Position numbers and translations under genes: made by a program. Positions 52,165-59,940 of a stretch of 64,000 nucleotides of DNA are shown here, piece after piece. Positions within the stretch are counted from its first letter, which is position 1, and each line of letters starts with the position of its first letter. The notes beneath the pieces are model-generated. The model had not been told where the DNA came from, did not search any database, and worked only from the letters and a program-made list of their open reading frames with translations. The stretch lies in the NCBI RefSeq assembly GCF_001956855.1, contig NZ_MTHD01000001.1:62001-126000 (forward strand), read 5' to 3'. Origin of the DNA: Azonexus hydrophilus. GTDB taxonomy: Bacteria; Pseudomonadota; Gammaproteobacteria; Burkholderiales; Rhodocyclaceae.

Positions 52165-54081
52165 ATGCCGGAACCCGACGCCATTTCACCTTCCTCGCTG
52201 CCCCGTCCGCACCGTGTCCTGGGCCTGGTCGGGCTGATGGTCGCGTTCCTGCTGCTCGGCCTGCTTTCCTACCGGGTGTCCGAGCATTACGGCATCGAGG
52301 ACATGCGCGAGAAGGCCTCGCACCAGCTGGACATCCTCGGCGCGGCGATCGACAGCGAAGTGACCCGGCACGCGTCGATTCCCAGCGCGGTCGAGCTGAA
52401 TCCCGATGTCGTCTCGCTGTTGCGGGCGCCGAGCGAAGAGCAGGACATCCGCCAGGTCGAGGCCAACCGCTTCCTGCAGAAGCTCAACGATCACCTCGGT
52501 GGTCCGGCCATCTTCGTTCTCGACACCAGCGGTACGGTCGTCGCTTCCAGCGACTGGATATTTTCCGACAACCTGCTCGGCTCGGATCTGTCCTATATGC
52601 CGTTCTTCCGCGATGCGGTGCGCGGCACGCCGGCGCGTCATTACGCGGTCGATCATGTGCGCCACGAGCCGGGTTACTACTTCGCCCTGCCGATCCGTGA
52701 CGAAGCGCGGGAGTGGGCAATCATCGGCGTTGCCGTCGTCAAGTCGGGCATCCGCGAAGTCGAGCGGCGCTGGCTGGCGCAGGAAGCGCCGGCCCTGATC
52801 GTCGACCGCAACGGCGTGGTGCTGCTGGCTTCGCCGCCGGAGTGGCGTTACGCCACGCTCGGGCCGCAGCCACTGGACGCGCTTGAACGCCTGGGGCGGC
52901 AGCAGTTTGCCGGGCAGCCGCTGGGGGCGATCAGCCTCGACATCAATCTCGATGGCGCGGATGAAGGCCGGATCGTGCGCCTGCCGAAACACCTGCGCGA
53001 CGATGTGGCGCCATCGCAGGGCGCCCGTCCGTACCTGGCGATGGCCCGGCATCTGTCCGGCGCGGCCTGGCGCATCGTGGTCTTTTCCGATTTGCGTCCG
53101 GTCGGCATCCAGGCGGCCACGCATGCGGCGCTGAGCATTGCCGCGCTGGGCTGCCTGTTGCTCGGCGTTCTCTATACCCGCCAGCGCCGCCGGCTGGCGC
53201 GGGGGCGCGAAGAAGCGCGGGCGATGCTGGAACGGGCCAACCAGGAACTCGAGCTCAAGGTCGAGGCACGCACGGCCGACCTGTCCGACGCGGTGGCCGG
53301 CCTGCAACGCGAGGTACAGGAGCGCCAGCGTGCCGAGCAGACCCTGCGTGCCGCCCAGGCTGAACTGGTGCAGGCGGCCAAGCTGGCCGTGCTGGGCCAG
53401 ATGGTCACCGGCATCACCCACGAACTGAGCCAGCCGCTGGGGGCCATTCGCACACTGGCGGCCAATGCCGCCGAGTTCATGCGGCGCGCCGACCTGGTGA
53501 CGGCGGAAAAGAATTTGGCCATCGTCGAGCAGTTGACCGAACAAATGGGGCACATCATCGGGCCGCTGAAGACCTTTGCCCGCAAGTCGCCGGCGGTGTC
53601 GACGGCGGTCGATGTCGCGCAGGCGGTGGATAGCGCGCTGTTCCTGTTCGAATCGCGGCTGAAGAAGGAGTCGGTCGTGCTCGAACGGCGGATTGCTGCC
53701 GACGCCTGCATCGCGTGGTGCGACCGCAACCGGCTGCAGCAGGTGCTGGTCAACCTGATCGGCAATGCGCTCGATGCCATGCACGACGAGCCGGTGCGCC
53801 GGCTGAGCTTTTCCAGCGAGCGCGCCAGTTCCGGCAAGGTGGCGCTGGCCGTCGTCGATTCCGGCTGCGGTTTTTCCGAGGAAGCGGTCGCCCACCTGTT
53901 CGAGCCGTTTTTCACGACCAAGCAGCCGGGCGAAGGGCTGGGCCTGGGGCTCACCATTTCGCGCGATATACTGCGCGACTTTGGCGGCGACCTGATGGCC
54001 GGGCCGGCGCCCGGCGGCGGTGCCCGCTTTGTCGTGCTGCTGCCGCCACTGCCGTCAGACCACCGGGAAACGCTGCCATGA
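52165..54081 (+). CDS. DctB/AauS-like sensor histidine kinase
   Basis: 638 residues. Two TM helices (about 18-36 and 313-335) enclose a periplasmic PAS-like double sensor with SYMPFFRDAVRG and PGYYFALPI, the DctB fold. Then a coiled coil, the H-box ITHELSQPLGAIRTLAANA, N box NLIGNALDAM and GEGLGLGLTIS. DctB relatives sense C4-dicarboxylates or, as AauS, acidic amino acids. The neighbouring glt/ansB/gdhA genes favour glutamate or aspartate. Overlaps its regulator by ATGA. A TACAAT about 30 bp upstream is a possible -10. Confidence 0.9.
   Translation: MPEPDAISPSSLPRPHRVLGLVGLMVAFLLLGLLSYRVSEHYGIEDMREKASHQLDILGAAIDSEVTRHASIPSAVELNPDVVSLLRAPSEEQDIRQVEANRFLQKLNDHLGGPAIFVLDTSGTVVASSDWIFSDNLLGSDLSYMPFFRDAVRGTPARHYAVDHVRHEPGYYFALPIRDEAREWAIIGVAVVKSGIREVERRWLAQEAPALIVDRNGVVLLASPPEWRYATLGPQPLDALERLGRQQFAGQPLGAISLDINLDGADEGRIVRLPKHLRDDVAPSQGARPYLAMARHLSGAAWRIVVFSDLRPVGIQAATHAALSIAALGCLLLGVLYTRQRRRLARGREEARAMLERANQELELKVEARTADLSDAVAGLQREVQERQRAEQTLRAAQAELVQAAKLAVLGQMVTGITHELSQPLGAIRTLAANAAEFMRRADLVTAEKNLAIVEQLTEQMGHIIGPLKTFARKSPAVSTAVDVAQAVDSALFLFESRLKKESVVLERRIAADACIAWCDRNRLQQVLVNLIGNALDAMHDEPVRRLSFSSERASSGKVALAVVDSGCGFSEEAVAHLFEPFFTTKQPGEGLGLGLTISRDILRDFGGDLMAGPAPGGGARFVVLLPPLPSDHRETLP
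52801..52811 (-). repeat. Dispersed word TTGCGGTCGAC, copy 6
   Basis: On the non-coding strand of the Aau-like kinase gene, whose codons read V-D-R-N. Confidence 0.6.
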
Positions 54082-55397
54082 AGACGCTGCTTCAAGTCCT
54101 GCTCGTCGAAGACGATCCGAATGTCCGTCTCGGTTGCGAGCAGGCCATGCAACTGGCCGGCATTCCGGTCATCGTGACCGCTTCCGCCGAGGAGGCGGAA
54201 AAATACCTGCAGGACGATTTTCCCGGCATTGTCGTCACCGACATGCGCTTGCCCGGTATCAGCGGCATGGATCTGCTGCGCAAGGTACGCGCGCGCGATG
54301 CCGACCTGCCGGTGATCATCATCACCGGCCACGGCGACGTGACGCTGGCGGTCGAGGCGATGCGCAACGGCGCCTATGATTTCATGCAGAAACCGTTCTC
54401 CACCGACGATCTGATCGAGGTCGTCCGGCGGGCACTGGAAAAACGCGCGCTGGTGCTGGAAGTCGAAGCGCTGCGCCGCCGGCTCGATCAGCGCGACGAT
54501 CTGGAAGCCCGCCTGATCGGGCGTTCGCCGCAGATGCAGAAGGTCCGCCGGCTGATCCTGGATGTCGCCGATGCCGGGGTCGACATCCTGATTTTCGGCG
54601 AAACCGGGACCGGCAAGGAAATGGTCGCCCGCTGCCTGCACGACCTGTCCCGGGCCGGCCAGGAAAACTACGTCGCGATCAATTGCGGCGGCATGGCCGA
54701 CAATCTGCTCGACAGCGAACTGTTCGGGCACGAGCCGGGCGCCTTCACCGGTGCCCAGAAGCGGCGCATCGGCAAGATCGAATACGCCAGCGGCGGCACG
54801 CTGTTCCTCGACGAGCTGGAAAGCATGCCGATGAACATGCAGATCAAGCTGCTGCGCGTGCTGCAGGAGCGGGTCATCGAGCGTCTTGGCTCGAACCAGC
54901 TGATCCCGGTCAATTGCCGGGTCGTCGCGGCGAGCAAGGAAGACCTGAAGCTGTGGTCGGAGCAGGGCAAGTTCCGCGCCGATCTCTATTACCGGCTGAA
55001 TGTCGTGCGCATCGAGCTGCCGCCGCTGCGCGAGCGTCGCGAGGACATCCCGGCGCTGTACGACGCCTTCCTGCTGCAGGCGGCCAAGCGCTACAACCGC
55101 GCGCTGCCGGCGGTTTCACCGGAAACGATGCAGCGTCTGATGGCCCAGGACTGGCCGGGCAATATCCGCGAACTGAAGAACGTCGCCGACTGCCACGTGC
55201 TCGGCATCGGTGGCGGCACGGCGCCGGTCGGGCAGGTCGGTACGCCGTCGCTGACCGAGGCGGTGGAAAACTACGAACGGCAGCTGATAAACGACGAGTT
55301 TTCCCGCCAGGGCGGCAACATCCAGCGCACCGCCGATGCCTTCAGGATCGCCCGGACGACGATGCATGACAAACTGAAGAAATACGGTCTGCTATAG
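54078..55397 (+). CDS. DctD/AauR-like sigma-54-dependent response regulator
   Basis: 439 residues. Receiver with Asp55 (IVVTDMRLPG). AAA+ domain with Walker A GETGTGKEMVAR near 174, sigma-54 contact loop EPGAFTGAQKR, Walker B GGTLFLDELES and RFRADLYYRLNV. A Fis helix-turn-helix closes it (NIQRTADAFRIARTTMHDKLK). All catalytic parts are intact, unlike the NtrX in this window. It is the obvious candidate to act at the dyad upstream of gltI. Confidence 0.93.
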   Translation: MKTLLQVLLVEDDPNVRLGCEQAMQLAGIPVIVTASAEEAEKYLQDDFPGIVVTDMRLPGISGMDLLRKVRARDADLPVIIITGHGDVTLAVEAMRNGAYDFMQKPFSTDDLIEVVRRALEKRALVLEVEALRRRLDQRDDLEARLIGRSPQMQKVRRLILDVADAGVDILIFGETGTGKEMVARCLHDLSRAGQENYVAINCGGMADNLLDSELFGHEPGAFTGAQKRRIGKIEYASGGTLFLDELESMPMNMQIKLLRVLQERVIERLGSNQLIPVNCRVVAASKEDLKLWSEQGKFRADLYYRLNVVRIELPPLRERREDIPALYDAFLLQAAKRYNRALPAVSPETMQRLMAQDWPGNIRELKNVADCHVLGIGGGTAPVGQVGTPSLTEAVENYERQLINDEFSRQGGNIQRTADAFRIARTTMHDKLKKYGLL

Positions 55398-55432
55398 TGG
55401 TCTTCCCAGAGCAACCCGAGCAGGCGAATGCA

Positions 55433-55768
55433 ATGATCGTGACCTTCAATTCCAGTGAGACCGGTGAAGTGCTGATGCACGCCGAAACGGCGCGGACGCT
55501 GCTGCAGATCGTCGGCAAGGAAACGACGGCGCGCGGCGTGTTCACGCAAGCCGAGATGCTGCCGGCAGCTGCCCGTCTGCAGGCCGCGGTGGACGAAGCG
55601 CGCCGGCTGGCCGCTGGCGAGCCGGCCGCCGACGATGAAGAGGACAAGCACAAGCCGCCGCCGGTAGGACTGCCGCAGCGTGCCTGGCCACTGATCGACA
55701 TGCTGCAGCGTACGGCCGGATCAGGGCCGGAAGCACATATCCTCTGGGAAGCCCGCACCGATTTCTGA
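55433..55768 (+). CDS. DUF1840 domain protein
   Basis: 111 residues beginning MIVTFNSSETGEVLMHAETA. This small cytoplasmic family is found in beta- and some gammaproteobacteria, function unknown. It has a helical middle (AAARLQAAVDEARRLAAG), an acidic-lysine linker, and a conserved PLIDMLQRT segment near the C-terminus. It sits 35 bp after the response regulator, probably cotranscribed, and converges on the CheZ-like gene. Confidence 0.85.
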   Translation: MIVTFNSSETGEVLMHAETARTLLQIVGKETTARGVFTQAEMLPAAARLQAAVDEARRLAAGEPAADDEEDKHKPPPVGLPQRAWPLIDMLQRTAGSGPEAHILWEARTDF

Positions 55769-55783
55769 TCGCCGGCGCCGGCG

Positions 55784-56353
55784 TCAGAACAACTCGATAT
55801 CGTCGTTCTTTTCCTTCATTTCGGCCATGAAGCGGTCGACGGCTTCCTGCACCGGGACGCCCTGAAGGACGGCGTCGAACATCGCGATTTCCTCGCGCGT
55901 CGAATATTTGGCCTTGATCCGTTGCTGCAGGCCGACCCATTCGCCCGGGTTGTACAAGCGTCCCGGTTCGGCGACCAGGTCGCTCAGGTCGCCCAGGCTG
56001 AGGCCGACGTGGGCCAGGCGCTGGACCAGCTTGTCGTAGAACTGGAAGGCGATGATCGCCTGGTGCACCATGCCGGACACGTTTCCGGCAGCGCCGAGCA
56101 ATTCGGCGCGGGTGGTCCCGACCGGGCCTTCTTCCGGCAGGCCTTCGACCTTGCCGACGATTTCCTGCATGCAGCCGGCCATCGCCGTGAACGAGCGGGT
56201 CAGCACATCGACCGAGGTATTGCTGTCCTTCATCGCCGCCTCGATCTGGACGGCAGCAAGTTCGAGCATCAACACGGTTTCGCGGACCTGGCTCCAGTTG
56301 AGGTCGGGGCTGTGGGCGGTGGTACCGCGCGGCGGAATGATCTTGGTGGTCAT
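55784..56353 (-). CDS. CheZ-like protein phosphatase, divergent
   Basis: 189 residues, almost entirely helical. Residues 99-113 (AIIAFQFYDKLVQRL) place Asp107 and Gln111 in the D-x3-Q spacing of CheZ Asp143/Gln147, the pair that dephosphorylates CheY-P. The C-terminus (EKNDDIELF) has the acidic-hydrophobic end typical of CheY-binding tails. Shorter than E. coli CheZ (214). No cheA/cheY is nearby, though a chemoreceptor lies 4 kb upstream. Function is inferred from this motif. Confidence 0.6.
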   Translation of the reverse strand: MTTKIIPPRGTTAHSPDLNWSQVRETVLMLELAAVQIEAAMKDSNTSVDVLTRSFTAMAGCMQEIVGKVEGLPEEGPVGTTRAELLGAAGNVSGMVHQAIIAFQFYDKLVQRLAHVGLSLGDLSDLVAEPGRLYNPGEWVGLQQRIKAKYSTREEIAMFDAVLQGVPVQEAVDRFMAEMKEKNDDIELF

Positions 56354-56518
56354 GGGTTTTTCCTGTCGGCAGGCGGAGGACTATAGCGCACTTCAGCAGC
56401 CTCGTTCCAGCCCGACGTAATACTTGCGCATGGCTTGCAGCAGCGCAGCTTCAGGCCACATGCGGTGGCCGCGGAAATCGGTGCAGTGCGCCTGCGGATT
56501 TCCCGCGATAATCGGCGC

Positions 56519-57226
56519 ATGCGCCTGTTCTCCCTTTTTTGTCTTTTCCTGTGGTCGACCGCAACATTTGCCGAACTTCCATTGGTTGCCGTCGATGTCG
56601 GGCACGGTGGCCGCGATGGCGGGGCGGTCAGTGCGCGCGGACGCAATGAATTCGATTTCAACCTGGATTTCGCCGGCGTCCTGGCGGCAACGCTGGAACA
56701 GCGGTCACTGGCGGTGCGCCGGGTCAATTTCGACGGTGCCATCGGCAGCTTGACGGCACGTCCGGAAGCCGCCATCGGCAGCGATTTTTTCATCTCGGTC
56801 CACCACGATTCGATCGGCGAGGCCTGGCTGCGGCCGTGGACCTGGGAAGGCGTCGAACGCACGCATACCGAGGTCAAGCGCGGCTACGGCATCTTCGTTT
56901 CGGCCAACAATCCGGATCTTGCCACCAGCCTCGTCTGCGCTTCGGCGATGGGCGCCATGCTGCGCCGCGCCGGTTTCGTGCCGAGCGACTGGCATGGCCG
57001 CAAGCATCTGCCGGCCGATGCGGCCAACGGCGTCTGGTATTACGACAACCTCGTCGTCCTCTACCGGACGACGCTGCCGGCCGTGCTGTTCGAAGCCGGC
57101 GTGATCAAACACCGGGACGAGGAACTGGAGCTGCGCGACCCGGCGCGCCAGGCGCGCATGGCCGATGCGCTGGCGACCGGTCTGGCCGCCTGCCTGCAGG
57201 TCACAGGAAAACCGGCTCGGGACTGA
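56519..57226 (+). CDS. N-acetylmuramoyl-L-alanine amidase (amidase_3), short form
   Basis: 235 residues from [18 protein letters not shown], a signal peptide. The zinc amidase motifs are in order: [14 protein letters not shown] (His), a Glu in RGRNEFDFN, and ISVHHDS (His), with LFEAGVI near the end. It cleaves the lactyl-amide bond of peptidoglycan in the periplasm. AmiA/B/C proteins are usually larger, with an AMIN domain or an autoinhibitory helix; AMIN is absent here. Its end overlaps murB, convergent, by 26 bp. Confidence 0.9.
   Translation: MRLFSLFCLFLWSTATFAELPLVAVDVGHGGRDGGAVSARGRNEFDFNLDFAGVLAATLEQRSLAVRRVNFDGAIGSLTARPEAAIGSDFFISVHHDSIGEAWLRPWTWEGVERTHTEVKRGYGIFVSANNPDLATSLVCASAMGAMLRRAGFVPSDWHGRKHLPADAANGVWYYDNLVVLYRTTLPAVLFEAGVIKHRDEELELRDPARQARMADALATGLAACLQVTGKPARD
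56554..56564 (-). repeat. Dispersed word TTGCGGTCGAC, copy 7
   Basis: On the non-coding strand of the amidase signal peptide, whose codons read W-S-T-A-T, a different frame from the other copies. Confidence 0.6.
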
Positions 57227-58214
57227 GGTCGACCGCAAACTTTTCGCGCACGGCGGCCTGTACCGCTGCCATCGTCCGGCGCACGTCGGTCCCGCTGGCG
57301 CCGCCGCGATTGACCAGCACCAGCGCCTGTTTCTCGTACATGCCGACCGGGCCGAGATCCTTGCCCTTCCAGCCGGCCTGTTCGATCAGCCAGCCGGCGG
57401 CCAGCTTGATCCGCCCGTCCGGCTGCGGATAGCAGGGCAGCGCCGGATGCTGCGCTTTCAGCGCGTCGGCAATGTTGCGGTCGACCACCGGATTATGGAA
57501 AAAACTGCCGGCGTTCGGTGTCAGCGCCGGATCGGGCAGCTTGCGCCGGCGCACGGCGATGACCGCATCGGCGACATCGCGGGCGCCGGGTTCGGCAATG
57601 CCGCACGCGGCCAGTTCCTGGCGCAGGTCGGCATAGCCGATGTTCGCCCGCCAGGCCTTGGGTAGCCGGAAAATCACCGAAACGATGGCGATCCGCCCGT
57701 TCAGATGCCAGCCTTGCTGCTTGAACACGCTGTCGCGGTAGGAAAAATGGCAATTTTTACGGTCGACCGTGAAAAAAACCTGTTTTTCAAAATCCCAGGC
57801 TTGCACCGAATGCAGCCGTTCGCCGACTTCCAGCCCGTAGGCGCCGATGTTCTGGATCGGCGCGGCGCCGACCGTGCCGGGAATCAGCGACAGGTTCTCC
57901 AGCCCCGGCCAGCCCTGCGCCAGCGTCCACTGGACGAAATCGTGCCAGTTCTCGCCCGCGCCGGCCTCGATGTAGCAGGCCTCGGCATCCTCGTGCAGCA
58001 GGCGCTTGCCCGGAATCGCCATGTGCAGCACCAGCCCGTCGAAGTCGCCGCCGAGCACCAGGTTGCTGCCGCCGCCGAGAACGAAGCGTCGCCCGTCACC
58101 AGGCGATATTGCGGTCAACTGCGTGGCATCGGTGATTTTCAGGTAACGCGCGGCCTTGCCGGGCAGCGCGAGGGTGTTGAACGGGGTCAGGTCGATGGCG
58201 GTTTGTTCGGTCAT
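57201..58214 (-). CDS. murB: UDP-N-acetylenolpyruvoylglucosamine reductase
   Basis: 337 residues, E. coli (type I) length. Reduces the enolpyruvyl group to give UDP-MurNAc, with FAD and NADPH. FAD-binding [27 protein letters not shown], and the active-site serine in [11 protein letters not shown] with the later Glu (SPEPVF) are present. The gene carries three copies of the dispersed TTRCGGTCGAC word, the densest cluster in the window. Confidence 0.96.
   Translation of the reverse strand: MTEQTAIDLTPFNTLALPGKAARYLKITDATQLTAISPGDGRRFVLGGGSNLVLGGDFDGLVLHMAIPGKRLLHEDAEACYIEAGAGENWHDFVQWTLAQGWPGLENLSLIPGTVGAAPIQNIGAYGLEVGERLHSVQAWDFEKQVFFTVDRKNCHFSYRDSVFKQQGWHLNGRIAIVSVIFRLPKAWRANIGYADLRQELAACGIAEPGARDVADAVIAVRRRKLPDPALTPNAGSFFHNPVVDRNIADALKAQHPALPCYPQPDGRIKLAAGWLIEQAGWKGKDLGPVGMYEKQALVLVNRGGASGTDVRRTMAAVQAAVREKFAVDLSPEPVFL
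57228..57238 (-). repeat. Dispersed word TTGCGGTCGAC, copy 8
   Basis: In the murB C-terminus, read as F-A-V-D. Confidence 0.6.
57475..57485 (+). repeat. Dispersed word TTGCGGTCGAC, copy 9
   Basis: On the non-coding strand of murB, whose codons read V-D-R-N. Confidence 0.6.
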
Positions 58215-58256
58215 GGCGCCATTGTCGCCGATCCCCCGGCGGCGGGAAACCCGCGT

Positions 58257-59585
58257 TCAGTGCGTGCGGAAGCTGTCGGCGCTGATGCCGTGGCGGGTCA
58301 GTTTGTCGTACAGCGTCTTCTTCGGCACCTGCAGCAGTTCCGCCGCCTGGGCGACGTTGCCGGCGCAGTGTTGCAGGGCGGTTTCGATGGCGCGGCGTTC
58401 GGCGGCGTCGACCTGGGCGCCGAGCGCGGTGGCCGGGATGTCCGGCGTGCCGGCGAGCGCGTCGGGCAGGCCGAGTGCCCAGCGGTTGGCGACGTTCTTC
58501 AGTTCGCGCACGTTGCCCGGCCAGTCGTGCGCCTGCCAGCGGGCGAGGTCGGCCGGCGTCCAGGCCGCCGGCGGGCGGTCGTAGCGCTGGGCAGCTTCCT
58601 GCAGGAAGGCGGCCATCAGCAGCGGGATGTCTTCGCGGCGCTGGCGCAGCGGCGGCAGGTCGATGCTGACGACGTTGAGCCGGTAGTAGATGTCGGCGCG
58701 GAACTGGCCGGCGTCGGCCAGCGCTTTCAGGTCGGCCTTGCTGGCGGCGACGACGCGGCAATCGACGGCAATGCTGTGGTTGCTGCCCAGGCGCTCGATG
58801 CTGCGTTCCTGCAGCACGCGCAGCAGCTTGACCTGCAGGTTCAGCGGCATCGATTCGATTTCGTCGAGGAACAGCGTGCCGCCGCCGGCATGTTCGATGC
58901 GCCCGATGCGCCGCTTGCCGGCGCCGGTGAAGGCGCCGGCTTCGTGGCCGAAAAGTTCGCTTTCGAACACGGTTTCCGGCAGCGCCGAGCAGTTGACCGC
59001 AACAAATGGCCCGCGCCGGCCGCTGGCCTCGTGGATGGCGCGGGCGACGACTTCCTTGCCGCAGCCGGTTTCGCCATTGATCAGGATGTCGACGCTGGTC
59101 GGCGCCAGCGCGCCGATCAGCCGGCGGATGTCCTGCATCGCTGCGGTCTGGCCGATCAGCGCGCTCAGGCCGGCGGCGTGCAGTTGCTCCTTGAGCTGGC
59201 GGTTTTCCAGCAGCAGCGCGCGTTTGTCGAGGGCGCTGCGTACCGCGGCGATCAGGCGCTCGGACGGGAAGGGTTTCTCGATGAAATCGTAGGCGCCGTC
59301 GCGCATCGCTTCCACCGCCATGGCCACGTCGCCATGCCCGGTCATCAGCAGCACCGGCAGTTCGCGGTCGAACTGGCGCAGTTCGCGCAGCAGCGACAGG
59401 CCGTCGCGGCCGGGCAGGCGGATGTCGCTGATGACCAGCGCCGGCCGCGTGGTGGCCAGCGCGGCGAGCATGCTTTCGCCGTCGGCGAAGCCGCGCACGG
59501 CGATGTCGGCGAGCGCCAGCGCCTGCTCGCAGCCCTTGCGTACGGCGCTGTCGTCTTCGACCAGGAAGACCGGGGTGTCAGCCAT
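58257..59585 (-). CDS. dctD: DctD-type sigma-54-dependent response regulator
   Basis: 442 residues. Receiver with Asp54 (LVISDIRLPG), AAA+ domain with GETGCGKEVVAR, EAGAFTGAGKR and GGTLFLDEIES, and Fis helix-turn-helix (NVAQAAELLQVPKKTLYDKLT). A paralogue of the Aau-like regulator at 54 kb. Overlaps the CHMI-like gene by eight bases. The expected target is the TRAP transporter upstream. Confidence 0.92.
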   Translation of the reverse strand: MADTPVFLVEDDSAVRKGCEQALALADIAVRGFADGESMLAALATTRPALVISDIRLPGRDGLSLLRELRQFDRELPVLLMTGHGDVAMAVEAMRDGAYDFIEKPFPSERLIAAVRSALDKRALLLENRQLKEQLHAAGLSALIGQTAAMQDIRRLIGALAPTSVDILINGETGCGKEVVARAIHEASGRRGPFVAVNCSALPETVFESELFGHEAGAFTGAGKRRIGRIEHAGGGTLFLDEIESMPLNLQVKLLRVLQERSIERLGSNHSIAVDCRVVAASKADLKALADAGQFRADIYYRLNVVSIDLPPLRQRREDIPLLMAAFLQEAAQRYDRPPAAWTPADLARWQAHDWPGNVRELKNVANRWALGLPDALAGTPDIPATALGAQVDAAERRAIETALQHCAGNVAQAAELLQVPKKTLYDKLTRHGISADSFRTH

Positions 59586-59940
59586 GGACGATGGTCTTGG
59601 CGTAGCTGTCGCGGTCGAGTTCGCTGGTTTCGACGCTGAGCTGGATTTCCATGCCGCGGGGGGCGAGGATCAGTTCGCCCAGCGCCGCCAGCGCGGCGTC
59701 CGCCAGTTCCTTGCGTTCGGCGCTGCTGCGGCCGGAAAGCAGAGCGATGCGCAGATGCACGAAGGCGCGGGGATTTTGCAGGATGCCGACCTGGAAATTG
59801 CCGACGGCAATCGCCCGGCTCTTGATGTCCGGTTCGCTGAACTGACCGGAATCGAACATCGCGGCGTTGATCGCGGCGAGAGCGCGGGTCGGGTCGAAGC
59901 TGGCAAGGTTGGCGGTGTATTCAAGCGTCAGGTGCGGCAT
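59578..59940 (-). CDS. 5-carboxymethyl-2-hydroxymuconate isomerase family protein
   Basis: 120 residues, tautomerase superfamily. Pro at position 2 (Pro1 after Met removal) is the catalytic base. MPHLTLEYTANL, IKSRAIAVGNFQVG and AFVHLRIALLSGRS align with E. coli HpcD/HpaF (MPHFIVECTDNI, RSRAHWLDTWQ, AFVHMTLKIGAGRS). The family isomerises a muconate intermediate of 4-hydroxyphenylacetate breakdown. No other gene of that pathway is here. It overlaps both dctB (20 bases) and dctD (8 bases), so it is made in step with the signalling pair. Confidence 0.85.
   Translation of the reverse strand: MPHLTLEYTANLASFDPTRALAAINAAMFDSGQFSEPDIKSRAIAVGNFQVGILQNPRAFVHLRIALLSGRSSAERKELADAALAALGELILAPRGMEIQLSVETSELDRDSYAKTIVHG

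Noticed and set aside
53715-54077. Extended N-terminus for the sigma-54 regulator at 54 kb
   Set aside because: The upstream part is a frame-shifted shadow of the kinase; the receiver domain starts properly at the ATGA overlap.
57705-59639. A 644-residue open frame on the plus strand
   Set aside because: Antisense to murB and dctD; no recognisable domain.
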